From contig JAHEGH010000004.1 of the NCBI GenBank assembly GCA_024639825.1, forward strand, positions 28,791-92,790: 64,000 bases of DNA, in the 5' to 3' direction. Below the pieces are notes generated by a model, which worked only from the letters and a program-made list of their open reading frames with translations, was not told where the DNA came from and searched no databases. The position numbers and the translations under genes are program-made. This DNA is from Gammaproteobacteria bacterium. GTDB taxonomy: Bacteria; Pseudomonadota; Gammaproteobacteria; Steroidobacterales; Woeseiaceae. Positions 52,956 through 62,585 of the stretch are shown here, piece after piece (positions within the stretch are counted from its first letter, which is position 1; each line of letters begins with the position of its first letter).

Positions 52956-54176
52956 ATGTCCAATTACATCGGCATCGTCGGGATTGTCGTAATCCTTGCA
53001 ATCGCGTTTCTGTTCTCCAGTAATCGTAAGGCCGTAAATCTGCGCATCGTTGGTGCTGCGTTTGCCTTACAGGTCGTCGTAGCGACGATCGTTCTCTACT
53101 GGGACAAGGGTCGTGCCGGTATCGAGTTCCTGAGTAACGGTGTCATGGCGGTCATCGGCTTTTCGAGGGCGGGTATCGACATGGTCTTCGGCCCCCTGGC
53201 GAATGCCGACGTCGTCGGTTTCAGTTTTGCGATCAATGTCCTGCCAATCATCATATTCTTCTCGGCCTTGATGTCGGTGCTCTATCACCTGCGTGTGATG
53301 GAGTGGATCGTCAAGCTCGTTGGTGGGTTCCTGCACAAGGTTATTGGTACGGGCGCGGTTGAGTCGATGAACGCCGCAGCCAATATTTTTGTCGGGCAGA
53401 CGGAGGCACCACTTGCCGTCAGGCCTTACCTCAAGGGGCTGACGGAGCCACAAATGTTCGCCGTGATGGTGTCGGGTCTCGCCTCGATCGCAGGAACCGT
53501 GCTCGCCGGCTACGCAATGATGGGCGCGGAGCTAAAGTATCTGCTGGCGGCTGCTTTCATGGCGGCGCCTGGTGGTTTGCTCATGGCCAAGATCGTGATG
53601 CCCGACGACCAAGTCGTGGGATCAGGACGGCCGGAAAAACTCGTCATGGAAAAGAGCCAGCACAAGAATGTCATTCTTGCTGCCGCATCGGGCACGACGG
53701 ACGGCCTGCGCCTGGCGGCCAACATCGGTGCCATGTTGATTGCGTTCGTCGCATTGATTGCGTTGTTCAATGGACTCGTCGGTTGGGTCGCTGGATGGTT
53801 CGGTTACGAACTGACGCTGCAAATGATTCTCGGCAAAATATTCCAGCCGCTGATGTTCCTGCTCAGCGTTCCCTGGGAAGAAGCTCAGGCCGCAGGCGCA
53901 CTGTTTGGTGAGAAGCTGATTCTTAACGAGTTTGTCGCGTTCTCACACCTGAACGATTACCTGGCAGGCATGACGCCACGAACCATCGCGATCGTGACCT
54001 TCTCGCTGTGTGGCTTTGCGAACCTGTCATCTATCGCCATTTTGCTCGGCGGCCTCGGCGTTCTGGTACCTGAAAAACGTGATCTGATCGGACAACTAGG
54101 ATTGAAGGCGGTCCTGGCAGGTTCATTATCCAACCTGATGAGTGCTGCGCTGGCCGGGTTGTTGCTGACTTTCTGA
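52956..54176 (+). CDS. CNT (NupC-type) nucleoside transporter, GQTE variant
   Basis: This 406-residue carrier is a paralogue of the one at 43285. The base-recognition motif is the canonical GQTE (residues 147-150), matching the Vibrio CNT site that binds uridine. KLILNEFVAF, CGFANLSSIAILLGGLG and the repeated hairpin helices are conserved. GGGGAG precedes the ATG. It lies between deoA and a nucleoside hydrolase, with 4 bp to the latter, so it probably imports pyrimidine nucleosides. Confidence 0.94.
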   Translation: MSNYIGIVGIVVILAIAFLFSSNRKAVNLRIVGAAFALQVVVATIVLYWDKGRAGIEFLSNGVMAVIGFSRAGIDMVFGPLANADVVGFSFAINVLPIIIFFSALMSVLYHLRVMEWIVKLVGGFLHKVIGTGAVESMNAAANIFVGQTEAPLAVRPYLKGLTEPQMFAVMVSGLASIAGTVLAGYAMMGAELKYLLAAAFMAAPGGLLMAKIVMPDDQVVGSGRPEKLVMEKSQHKNVILAAASGTTDGLRLAANIGAMLIAFVALIALFNGLVGWVAGWFGYELTLQMILGKIFQPLMFLLSVPWEEAQAAGALFGEKLILNEFVAFSHLNDYLAGMTPRTIAIVTFSLCGFANLSSIAILLGGLGVLVPEKRDLIGQLGLKAVLAGSLSNLMSAALAGLLLTF

Positions 54177-54180
54177 CGAC

Positions 54181-55128
54181 GTGGCACCGCGCAAGATCAT
54201 CATCGATTGTGATCCGGGGCAGGACGACGCTGTCGCTCTGTTCCTTGCGCTGGCTGCCTCGGACGAGCTCGATGTGCTCGGCATCACGACAGTGGCAGGG
54301 AATGTTCCGCTCGAGTTGACGCAACGTAATGCGCGCATGATGTGCGATATCGCGGGCCGCACGGACATGCGGGTATACGCTGGCTGTAAAGAACCACTGG
54401 TTCTCGACGCGATCACGGCTGAGTACATCCATGGTGCTACCGGTATTGACGGCGTCGATGTGTTCGAACCCGAGACCCCGCTGCAGGAAAAACATGCGGT
54501 CGACTTCATCGTCGACACTCTGCGTACCGCCGGGCAGGGGACAGTCACCCTGGTGCCTACCGGGCCAATGACGAACATCGCGGCTGCGATCAAACGTGAC
54601 CCGAGAGTGCTTGATGCTGTGGACCGCATCGTATCCATGGGCGGTGCCATGCGTGAAGGCGGCAATCGATCGCCATCGGCTGAGTTCAATATCCTGGTCG
54701 ATCCACACGCCGCGGAGATCGTCTACCAGTGTGGGAAGCCGGTGACGGCGATGGGACTCGATGTAACGCACCAGGTTCTGTCCACCCGCGAGCGGGTGGG
54801 TCGTATTCGTGACGTCGGCAATGCTGTCGCGACAGCGACCGCCGACATGCTGAGTTTTTTCCATCGCTACGACACAAAAAAGTATGGTTCTGAGGGCGCG
54901 CCCCTGCACGATCCCTGCACGGTAGCGTGGTTGTTGCGCCCGGAACTGTTTGCAACCAAAGCCTGTAACCTGTCCGTCGAAACCCAATCGGAGCTGACGA
55001 TGGGGCACACCGCTGTCGATTTCTGGCACGTGACGGACCGACCCTATAATGTCGAGTGGGCTTTTGACGTGGACGCAGGTGGCTTTTACGACCTGCTGGT
55101 CGAGAAACTGGCTGTGTTCGGAGACTGA
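54181..55128 (+). CDS. Nucleoside hydrolase (inosine-uridine preferring type)
   Basis: This 315-residue calcium enzyme splits ribonucleosides into base and ribose. The calcium site is IIDCDPGQDDAVALFL (Asp9, Asp11, Asp15, Asp16), and VTLVPTGPMTNIAAA and VWHVTDRP-like regions (here FWHVTDRPYNVEW) are typical. A GTG start directly follows the carrier stop, after 4 bp. RbsK follows after 2 bp, so the released ribose would be phosphorylated at once. RihA/B/C substrate class cannot be told apart from the sequence alone. Confidence 0.94.
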   Translation: MAPRKIIIDCDPGQDDAVALFLALAASDELDVLGITTVAGNVPLELTQRNARMMCDIAGRTDMRVYAGCKEPLVLDAITAEYIHGATGIDGVDVFEPETPLQEKHAVDFIVDTLRTAGQGTVTLVPTGPMTNIAAAIKRDPRVLDAVDRIVSMGGAMREGGNRSPSAEFNILVDPHAAEIVYQCGKPVTAMGLDVTHQVLSTRERVGRIRDVGNAVATATADMLSFFHRYDTKKYGSEGAPLHDPCTVAWLLRPELFATKACNLSVETQSELTMGHTAVDFWHVTDRPYNVEWAFDVDAGGFYDLLVEKLAVFGD

Positions 55129-55130
55129 GC

Positions 55131-55973
55131 ATGCCGACTATTACTGTCATTGGTTCAGTGAATCTGGATATCGTCGCCAAAGCGGCCAGGTTACCAGCGC
55201 CGGGCGAAACAATAACGGATGCCGAACTGCACCACTTCCCGGGCGGCAAAGGAGCTAACCAGGCACTCGCGGCGCAGCGCCTCGGGGCTCATGTCAGCCT
55301 CATCGCGCGGGTCGGAGAGGACAGCTCGGCAGACGAGGCGCTGAAACTGCTCAGGGAAGGTGGTGTAGACCTTACTAACTGCAAAGCCGTACCCGGTGCG
55401 GCAACAGGGACGGCCCTGATTGCGGTCGCCCCCACCGGGGAAAACCAGATCGTTGTCGCACCCGGCGCGAACCGCACGCTCCAACCAAACGATTTCGAGC
55501 CACCCGGAACCGATGCGCTGATTTGCCAGCTCGAGGTGCCCGTCGATACCGTCGCGCACGCGGCGAAGACTTTTGGTGGGTTCTTCTGTGTCAACCTGGC
55601 ACCCGCAAAGCGGATCGATGTTGCGGTGCTGCAGCGTGCGGACCTCGTTGTTGTCAACGAAACCGAATCGGCCTGGTATGGTAATACGCTCGCAGCCTGC
55701 ACCGGTCTGATCGCTACCACACGCGGTTCGGGCACGGCGACGCTGCAGCAGGGCGGTGACGTTATTAGCGAGTCAACGCCGCCCGCCGTGACGGCTGTCG
55801 ATACAACCGGTGCCGGCGATACTTTTACAGCCGCGCTGACGGTGGCGCTCGTCGAGGGGCAGGAACCGGCTGAGGCGCTGCGCTTTGCCTGTGCAGCGGG
55901 CGCGGTTGCAACGATGAGGATGGGCGCGCAATCATCGCTACCCGGCCGTGACGAGGTGGATAAATATGCCTAA
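55131..55973 (+). CDS. rbsK: Ribokinase
   Basis: This 280-residue PfkB-family kinase phosphorylates ribose to ribose-5-phosphate. It shows the opening SVNLDIVAKAARLPAPGETI, FPGGKGANQALAAQRLGA and the catalytic loop DTTGAGDTFTAAL. Length is slightly below E. coli RbsK (309). Coupled after the nucleoside hydrolase by 2 bp. The stop overlaps the start of the TfoX-like gene by eight bases. Confidence 0.93.
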   Translation: MPTITVIGSVNLDIVAKAARLPAPGETITDAELHHFPGGKGANQALAAQRLGAHVSLIARVGEDSSADEALKLLREGGVDLTNCKAVPGAATGTALIAVAPTGENQIVVAPGANRTLQPNDFEPPGTDALICQLEVPVDTVAHAAKTFGGFFCVNLAPAKRIDVAVLQRADLVVVNETESAWYGNTLAACTGLIATTRGSGTATLQQGGDVISESTPPAVTAVDTTGAGDTFTAALTVALVEGQEPAEALRFACAAGAVATMRMGAQSSLPGRDEVDKYA

Positions 55974-56295
55974 CGATCAGGATTTCATTGATTTCGTTAT
56001 CGATCAGGCCCAGGACGGCTGTGAATTGAGCTATCGCCATATGTTTGGTGGTACAACGTTGTACCTCAACGGCAAAGTTGTCGCGTTGATCTGCGATAAT
56101 CGCTTGTTCGTCAAGCCGACCGAGGCGGGGCGGGAGTATATCGGCATGGTTGTCGAGGCACCGCCCTACGAAGGGGCAAAGAATTCGTTCCTCATCGAGG
56201 ACGAAATAGAAGATGCCGAATGGCTGACAGAGCTTTTCGTCATCACAGAAAAAGAACTTCCGGCTCCCAGGCCGAAGAAACAACGCAAAACATAA
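55966..56295 (+). CDS. TfoX/Sxy N-terminal-domain protein
   Basis: This 109-residue protein is essentially one TfoX N-terminal domain, with ELSYRHMFGGTTLYLNGKVVALICDNRLFVK and APPYEGAKNSFLIED. TfoX/Sxy proteins influence competence genes, but single-domain members are poorly understood and lack the C-terminal domain. It starts at ATG 55966 inside the end of rbsK and precedes the BNR-repeat gene by 9 bp. Confidence 0.88.
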   Translation: MPNDQDFIDFVIDQAQDGCELSYRHMFGGTTLYLNGKVVALICDNRLFVKPTEAGREYIGMVVEAPPYEGAKNSFLIEDEIEDAEWLTELFVITEKELPAPRPKKQRKT

Positions 56296-56304
56296 GGGAT
56301 CGTC

Positions 56305-59300
56305 ATGAAATACCGTAGTTTAATTCTTGTACTCGCCGCATTTGTTTTTTCGGCCGCCTACGCCGAAGAGGATAAGGAACCTGGCTTTAATGAAGCCACG
56401 TTCATGGGACTCGAGATGCGTAGCGTTGGGCCGGCATTCATGTCAGGACGTATTGCTGACATCGTGATCGATCCGACCGATCCGAGTACCTGGTACGTGG
56501 GTGTGGGCAGTGGTGGAGTGTGGAAGACGACCAACGCAAGCACGACGTGGACGCCAATCTTCGACAATGAAGGCTCCTATTCCATCGGCTGCATTACGCT
56601 CGACCCGAACAACCCGAACACAGTGTGGGTGGGTACCGGTGAGAACGTGAGTGGACGTCACGTCGGCTACGGAGACGGCATCTACCGCAGTCGTGACGGT
56701 GGCCAGAGCTGGGAGAACCTGGGGCTCAAGAATTCTGAGCACATTGGCATGATTCGCATCGACCCACGCGACTCGGACACCATTTTTGTCGCGGTGCAGG
56801 GGCCACTCTGGTCTGGCGGCGGCGATCGCGGCCTCTACAAATCGACCGATGGCGGGCAGAACTGGCGCAAGGTGCTCGGCGACGGCCATGGCAACACGGA
56901 CGAGGACGATCAGTACACAGGCGTCAACGAGGTCCACATGGACCCGCGTAATCCGGATGTGATGTATGCCGTAACGTGGCAGCGGCTGCGCAGCGTCGCC
57001 GTTGTCATGGACGGTGGCCCGGGAACCGGCATCCACAAGTCAGAGGATGGCGGCGAGACCTGGCGAGAGCTGACGAATGGTCTGCCGGAAGAAATCATGG
57101 GTAAGACGGGACTGGCGATTAGCCCTCAGGACCCCGACACAATCTACGCGACCATTGAGCTCGACAATCGCACCGGCGGATTCTGGCGCTCGGATGACGG
57201 CGGCGAGAGCTGGGAGAAGAAGAACGACTATCTCTCCGGCGGCACGGGGCCGCACTACTACCAGGAAATCTTTGCGAGCCCGCATTTCGAAGGCCACGTT
57301 TACCAGATGGATGCGTTGATGCGGATGACGCGCGACGGTGGCGATACGTTTATCCCGCTCCCGCATGACACCAAGCACGGCGATCATCACGCGCTGGCTT
57401 TTCGGGAAGACGATGAGGATTACCTGCTGATCGGAACCGACGGTGGTGTATACGAGTCATTCGACCTCGGCACGACGTGGCGTTTCGTCAATAACCTGCC
57501 GATCACACAGTTTTACAAAGTGGCGGTCGACTACGACGAGCCGTTCTACAACATCTACGGCGGCACGCAGGACAACAACAGCCAGGGCGGACCATCGCGG
57601 ACCATGAACCACGTCGGAATCCGTACCAGTGACTGGTTCGTCACCATGTTTGGCGATGGCCATCAGTCGGCTGTTGATCCGAACAACCCCGACATCATTT
57701 ATGCACAGTGGCAGCAGGGTAACCTGACGCGCTACGACCGGCGTACAGGTGAGCGGATCTACATCAAACCGCAGGCGCGTGAAGGCGAACCGCCGGATCG
57801 GTATAACTGGGACTCCCCGATCCTGATCAGCCCGCATGATTCGAAGACGCTCTATTTTGCGACACAGCGTGTCTGGAAGAGCGACAACTACGGCGACAGC
57901 TGGACGCCCATCAGCAGCGACCTGACGCGTAACGAAAATCGTGTGCGGCAGCCGATCATGGGCCGTACCTGGAGCTACGATGCGCCGCGGGATCTCTGGG
58001 CGATGTCGCAGTTCAATACGATTACATCGTTGTCGGAATCGCCGCTGGTCGAGGGTCTCGTGTATGCGGGAACCGATGACGGCCTGATCCAGGTTAGCGA
58101 GGATGACGGCGCGAGCTGGCGCACGATCAACAAGCTGCCGGGCGTACCGAATCGTTTCTTCGTCAACGACATCAAGGCTGACTTGCACGATCCGGACACG
58201 GTTTACGTGGTGGTCGACGATCACAAGAGCGGCGATTTCGCGCCTTACATTCTCAAGAGCGAGAATCGCGGACGAAGCTGGAAGAGCATCTCGGGCAACC
58301 TGCCGGAACGTCACGTGCTGTGGCGCGTCGTGCAGGATCACGTCAAGCCGGGCCTGATGTTCGTGGGTTCGGAATTCGGTGTGTTCTTCACGGTGAATGG
58401 CGGCGGGACCTGGACCAAGCTCAAGGGTGGTGCGCCGAACATTTCGTTCCGCGATCTCGTGATCCAGACGCGTGAGAACGACCTGGTAGGCGCGACTTTT
58501 GGCCGCAGTTTCTACGTGCTTGACGACTACACACCGCTGCGTGACGTTACTGACAGCATGCTCAGGAGCGGCAGCGTCCTGTTCCCCGTTCGCAAGGCCG
58601 ATTGGTATGTCCCGCGCAGCCCGATGGGTTGTGACGGAACGCCGGGCTGTAAGGCGAGCCAGGGCGACTCATTCTGGACCGCGCCGAACCCCGCATTCGG
58701 CGCCACGTTTACGTACTACCTTGCCGAAGAAATCAAGAGCAGCAAGGACGCACGGCGCGAGGCGGAGAAAGAAAAAGAGAAGAATAATGAGGATGTCGTT
58801 GCAGCGGGCTGGGACACGGTTATTGCCGAGTCCCGTGAGGATGCCCCGGCCATCGTGTTTACGGTTAGTTCCGCAGACGGTTCGATCATCGATCAGGTCA
58901 TTGCCCCTGCGACGGCAGGCTTCAATCGCGTAGCCTGGGACCTGCGGTACCCATCGGTTGAGCCATGGGCACCTGTTGCGGAGGGCGACGAATCCCGTGA
59001 AGGTGTCGGCGTTCTGGTAGTGCCGGGTCGTTATTCGGTCACGATGCAGAAGCGCGTAGACGGTGCTCTGTTCGATCTCGGCCAGACCCAGTCCTTCGAC
59101 GTTGTTTCGATTCGTCCCGATCCTGTAATACCGGGACGCACTCAGGAACAACGCGTGGTCTTCGAGGCACAGCTCGAGGAGTTGATTCGTGCAGCATCGG
59201 GAACATCCGCGGCGGTTGAAGGAGTGATCGGCGAGCTCGATGCTGTCAAAGCAACCCTGGGACGCTCCATGACGGACGGTTCGCTGTACGAAGTCGCACA

Positions 59301-59604
59301 TTCTCTGCAGCAGCAGCTTAGGGATGCCCAGGAAGTACTCACGGGCAACGAGTTGCGCGATTTCTACAATGACCTGCCGATCATGTCAGTGCAGGCACGC
59401 CTCTGGCACGCGCGGTTTGATCCCTCGAGCAACGCGCAGGGCCCGACCTCGGCACAGCAGGAGTCCTATAAGATCGCACGTAAGCTTTACGACGAAACGG
59501 TCGCCAGGCTGACGGTTCTCGTCGATACGGGTTACGCCGGGCTGAAGGACGCCATGGACACGGCCAGGGTGCCCTGGACACCGGGCAGGGGGCTGCAGGA
59601 CTAG
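56305..59604 (+). CDS. Secreted BNR/sortilin-like beta-propeller protein
   Basis: This 1099-residue protein has a signal peptide (about residues 1-20, ending AYA). A long series of Asp-box/BNR repeats with S-X-D-X-G-X-T-W follows (SRDGGQSWENLG, STDGGQNWRKV, SEDGGETWREL, SDDGGESWEKK), making one or two ten-bladed propellers of the VPS10/sortilin type over residues 25-760. A helical C-terminal part (about 850-1095) has no recognised domain. It contains no obvious catalytic set. The function of this widespread family is unknown. The 3' end overlaps cdd by 4 bp. Confidence 0.88.
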   Translation: MKYRSLILVLAAFVFSAAYAEEDKEPGFNEATFMGLEMRSVGPAFMSGRIADIVIDPTDPSTWYVGVGSGGVWKTTNASTTWTPIFDNEGSYSIGCITLDPNNPNTVWVGTGENVSGRHVGYGDGIYRSRDGGQSWENLGLKNSEHIGMIRIDPRDSDTIFVAVQGPLWSGGGDRGLYKSTDGGQNWRKVLGDGHGNTDEDDQYTGVNEVHMDPRNPDVMYAVTWQRLRSVAVVMDGGPGTGIHKSEDGGETWRELTNGLPEEIMGKTGLAISPQDPDTIYATIELDNRTGGFWRSDDGGESWEKKNDYLSGGTGPHYYQEIFASPHFEGHVYQMDALMRMTRDGGDTFIPLPHDTKHGDHHALAFREDDEDYLLIGTDGGVYESFDLGTTWRFVNNLPITQFYKVAVDYDEPFYNIYGGTQDNNSQGGPSRTMNHVGIRTSDWFVTMFGDGHQSAVDPNNPDIIYAQWQQGNLTRYDRRTGERIYIKPQAREGEPPDRYNWDSPILISPHDSKTLYFATQRVWKSDNYGDSWTPISSDLTRNENRVRQPIMGRTWSYDAPRDLWAMSQFNTITSLSESPLVEGLVYAGTDDGLIQVSEDDGASWRTINKLPGVPNRFFVNDIKADLHDPDTVYVVVDDHKSGDFAPYILKSENRGRSWKSISGNLPERHVLWRVVQDHVKPGLMFVGSEFGVFFTVNGGGTWTKLKGGAPNISFRDLVIQTRENDLVGATFGRSFYVLDDYTPLRDVTDSMLRSGSVLFPVRKADWYVPRSPMGCDGTPGCKASQGDSFWTAPNPAFGATFTYYLAEEIKSSKDARREAEKEKEKNNEDVVAAGWDTVIAESREDAPAIVFTVSSADGSIIDQVIAPATAGFNRVAWDLRYPSVEPWAPVAEGDESREGVGVLVVPGRYSVTMQKRVDGALFDLGQTQSFDVVSIRPDPVIPGRTQEQRVVFEAQLEELIRAASGTSAAVEGVIGELDAVKATLGRSMTDGSLYEVAHSLQQQLRDAQEVLTGNELRDFYNDLPIMSVQARLWHARFDPSSNAQGPTSAQQESYKIARKLYDETVARLTVLVDTGYAGLKDAMDTARVPWTPGRGLQD

Positions 59605-59999
59605 GGCAGGTGGAAGGACGCCGGCAGGAGGTCCTCGATTGAGTACTCCTGCCACTTTCCGCTGTCATCGATAGCGAGAATTACGGTGTTGCCGTCAGCG
59701 AATTCATTGATGCGCTGGCGGCATCCGCCACAAGGCGTGCATGGACCGACCTCGCCGGGGCCACCGACGACTGCGATCTTCACGATTCGCTTTCCGCCCT
59801 GCTGCACCATGGCCGCGATAGCGCCGGCCTCGGCGCAACTGCCGAGCGGGTAGGCGGCATTCTCGATATTGCAGCCGACATGCAGGTGGCCGCTGTCGTC
59901 GACGATTGCGGCGCCAACACTGTAGTTTGAGTAACGGTTGTACGCATTCCGGCGCGCTTCCGTCGCGGCATTGATCAGGTCTTCGTTGTCGAGGCTCAT
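59601..59999 (-). CDS. cdd: Cytidine deaminase
   Basis: This 132-residue zinc enzyme, of the short tetrameric type, deaminates cytidine and deoxycytidine to uridine forms. It has HVGCNIENAAYPLGSCAEAGAI, giving the zinc Cys and catalytic Glu, and CTPCGGCRQRINEF, giving the other two cysteines. It ends the minus-strand operon after dihydropyrimidinase, preT and preA, 3 bp after preA. It feeds cytosine nucleosides into the uridine branch. Confidence 0.96.
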   Translation of the reverse strand: MSLDNEDLINAATEARRNAYNRYSNYSVGAAIVDDSGHLHVGCNIENAAYPLGSCAEAGAIAAMVQQGGKRIVKIAVVGGPGEVGPCTPCGGCRQRINEFADGNTVILAIDDSGKWQEYSIEDLLPASFHLP

Positions 60000-60002
60000 A
60001 AA

Positions 60003-61277
60003 CTAGTCCGTGTTACGCATCGGGTTGTTGGGGTGGGCGGTCCAGGTGAGTTTGTCGGCGTTGTCGTCGCTGGTCTGCTTCATGGTGATACAGCTATCGA
60101 CGGGACAGATACTGACGCACAGGTTGCACCCCACGCACTCATCATCGATCACTTCGAAGCGGCGCTCACCGTCGACCGTGTGCGTAATTGCCTGGTGCGA
60201 CGTGTCCTCGCAAACCACGTGACAGCGCCCGCACTTGATGCACAATTCCTGGTCGATGACGGCTTTCTCGACGTAGTTGAGATTGAGGTGCTGCCAGTCC
60301 GTGACGCTGGGCACGGCATGACCGATCAACTGGTCAAGCGTCATGTCCTTGTCGTCGAGAAACGCGCTCAGTCCGTCGACCAGATCATCGATAATCTTGA
60401 AGCCGTATACCATTGCCGCCGTACAAATCTGGACGTTGCTTGCGCCGAGGGCCAGGAAATCGACAGCATCGCGCCAGTCGGTGATACCGCCGATCCCGGA
60501 AATGGGCAACGCGCGCGTGGCCTTGGTCCGCGCGATCTCGGCAACCATGTTGAGTGCGATCGGTTTTACAGCCTCGCCACAATAACCGCCGTGAGTGCCC
60601 ATGCCGTCTGTTGTCGGGTACATCGTCAATGTGTCGTAATTGACGCGCATGATGGAATTGATCGTGTTGATCAGCGACACCGCGTCGGCACCACCGTCCA
60701 GTGCGGCCCTGGCAGGCGGCAGAATGTTGGCGACATTGGGCGTCAGTTTGACGATGACAGGGATCGAAGCCGACGCTTTGGCCCATTCGGCAGCCATCTG
60801 GATGTATTCCGGGACCTGGCCGACAGCGGCACCCATGCCGCGCTCTGACATGCCATGGGGGCAGCCGAAGTTCAGTTCGAACGCATCGCAGCCGGTGTCC
60901 TCGATCATCGGCAGGTTCTTCGCCCAGGCCTCCTCGGTCATCGGCAACATCACCGATACCACGACGGCTCGGTCCGGCCAGTCTTTCTTGACCTGCCGAA
61001 TCTCGTCGAGATTCGTCTGCAGGGGCCGGTCTGTAATCAATTCGATGTTGTTGAAACCGATAACGCGGCGATCGTTGCTGTGCAGTGCGCTGTAGCGCGG
61101 GCCGCTGACGTTGACGATCGGTGGCCCTTCCTCGCCGAGCGTCTTCCAGACAACTCCGCCCCAGCCAGCCTCGAACGCTCGATTGACGTTGTAGGCCTTG
61201 TCGGTCGGGGGTGCTGAAGCGAGCCAGAACGGATTGGGGGACTCGATACCCAGGAAGGTCGATTTGAGGTCAGCCAT
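60003..61277 (-). CDS. preA: NAD-dependent dihydropyrimidine dehydrogenase subunit PreA
   Basis: This 424-residue iron-sulfur flavoprotein reduces uracil and thymine to 5,6-dihydro forms. The N-terminal FMN barrel (about residues 1-310) has NPFWLASAPPTDKAYNVNRAF and ELNFGCPHGMSERGMG, containing the active-site Cys. Two [4Fe-4S] clusters follow: CIKCGRCHVVC and CVGCNLCVSICP. I start it at ATG 61277 (MADLKSTFLG), one base after the preT stop, rather than at an upstream in-frame ATG inside preT. Confidence 0.95.
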   Translation of the reverse strand: MADLKSTFLGIESPNPFWLASAPPTDKAYNVNRAFEAGWGGVVWKTLGEEGPPIVNVSGPRYSALHSNDRRVIGFNNIELITDRPLQTNLDEIRQVKKDWPDRAVVVSVMLPMTEEAWAKNLPMIEDTGCDAFELNFGCPHGMSERGMGAAVGQVPEYIQMAAEWAKASASIPVIVKLTPNVANILPPARAALDGGADAVSLINTINSIMRVNYDTLTMYPTTDGMGTHGGYCGEAVKPIALNMVAEIARTKATRALPISGIGGITDWRDAVDFLALGASNVQICTAAMVYGFKIIDDLVDGLSAFLDDKDMTLDQLIGHAVPSVTDWQHLNLNYVEKAVIDQELCIKCGRCHVVCEDTSHQAITHTVDGERRFEVIDDECVGCNLCVSICPVDSCITMKQTSDDNADKLTWTAHPNNPMRNTD

Positions 61278-61278
61278 C

Positions 61279-62580
61279 TTATTGCTCCCCCAGGTAACGG
61301 TCGATATCGATCGCCGCAAGCTTGCCGTGCTGAACGGCACTCACCGTGAGATCGTCGCCGCCGACGACGCAGTCGCCACCCGCCCACACTTTTTCATGCG
61401 AGGTCCGGTGGCCGTCGTTGACGATCATACGACCGTTCTCCATGTCCAGATCACCAATACCTTTCATTTGCTGGCCGATGGCCTTGAAGACCATGTCGGC
61501 ATACAGGACGAACTTGCCATCGTCAGTCTCGAACTCGACACCCGTGACATGATCGTCGCCGAGTATTCGTTTGGGAGGGGCCCGGTGATGAATGGTGACG
61601 CCGCTGGTTTGCGCGAGCGCCTGTTCAAACACGCTGGCGCTCATCTTCTCAGGCCCGCGCCGGTATACCATGTGCACGTGCTGCGCTCCAAGGTGCCGGC
61701 TCTGCACCGCAATGTCGATTGCTGTCATGCCGCCACCAATCACGACCACGGTCTTCCCTATGGGTAACTGGCTCTTGTCATCGGCCTGGCGCAGTGCTGC
61801 GATGTAGTCGATGGCATTCATCACGCCTTCCTTGTCTTCGCCCTCAATGCCGAGGTCGTTGGACTGGCCGAGCCCTATGCCCAGGAAAACCGCATCGAAG
61901 TCCCTGACCAGTTCGGATAGCTGAACATCTTCGCCCAGGGTCACCCTGTGTTTAACTTCGATACCGCCAACCGACAGGATGTAGTTGATCTCGATCTGTG
62001 CGAAATCATCGACCGTCTTGTACGCGGCGATACCGTACTCATTCAGCCCGCCGGGTTTTTCGTCGCGGTTGAATATCACAACGTCATGACCGAGTACCGC
62101 AAGACGGTGCGCGCAGGACAGTCCCGCAGGCCCGCCACCGACAACCGCGACCTTTTTGCCACTGGACGGCGCGCGTTCGAATAGCTGGATACCGGCATCG
62201 ATTGCCGGATCGGTCGCGTAGCGCTGCAGCAATCCGATTTCCACCGGCTTTTCTTCGTGCGTGTTGCGGACGCAGGCTTCTTCACAGAGAACCTCGGTTG
62301 GGCAGACGCGCGCGCACATACCACCCATGATGTTCTCGCGAAAAATTGTCTGCGCAGAGCCACGAATATTGTCGCTGCGTATTTTCTGGATAAAACCCGG
62401 GATGTCGATGCCTGTCGGGCAGGCCGTCGTACAGGGTGCGTCGTAGCAGAAGTAGCAACGGTCGGCCTCGATCAGGGCTTCCGAACGTGACAGCGGCGGA
62501 TGCAGGTCTGCGAAGTTTGCCTCGATTTCGTCTTTGCTAAGACGGCGCGGACGAACGTTCGGTATTGTCTCGACAGTCAT
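61279..62580 (-). CDS. preT: NAD-dependent dihydropyrimidine dehydrogenase subunit PreT
   Basis: This 433-residue protein resembles the small subunit of glutamate synthase. It has N-terminal iron-sulfur motifs CYFCYDAPCTTACPTGI and GGMCARVCPTEVLCEEAC. FAD and NAD(P) Rossmann sites follow: VAVVGGGPAGLSCAHRLA and VVVIGGGMTAIDIAVQS. It passes electrons from NADH to PreA. It lies 5 bp after the dihydropyrimidinase and 1 bp before preA. Confidence 0.95.
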   Translation of the reverse strand: MTVETIPNVRPRRLSKDEIEANFADLHPPLSRSEALIEADRCYFCYDAPCTTACPTGIDIPGFIQKIRSDNIRGSAQTIFRENIMGGMCARVCPTEVLCEEACVRNTHEEKPVEIGLLQRYATDPAIDAGIQLFERAPSSGKKVAVVGGGPAGLSCAHRLAVLGHDVVIFNRDEKPGGLNEYGIAAYKTVDDFAQIEINYILSVGGIEVKHRVTLGEDVQLSELVRDFDAVFLGIGLGQSNDLGIEGEDKEGVMNAIDYIAALRQADDKSQLPIGKTVVVIGGGMTAIDIAVQSRHLGAQHVHMVYRRGPEKMSASVFEQALAQTSGVTIHHRAPPKRILGDDHVTGVEFETDDGKFVLYADMVFKAIGQQMKGIGDLDMENGRMIVNDGHRTSHEKVWAGGDCVVGGDDLTVSAVQHGKLAAIDIDRYLGEQ

Positions 62581-62585
62581 GTCGC

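Noticed and set aside
54031..55029. Long open frame antisense to the nucleoside hydrolase
   Set aside because: The hydrolase carries its full calcium site; the antisense frame is arginine- and histidine-rich with no motif.
60033..60848. Open frame antisense to preA
   Set aside because: It mirrors the conserved FMN and iron-sulfur coding sequence of preA and has no independent support.
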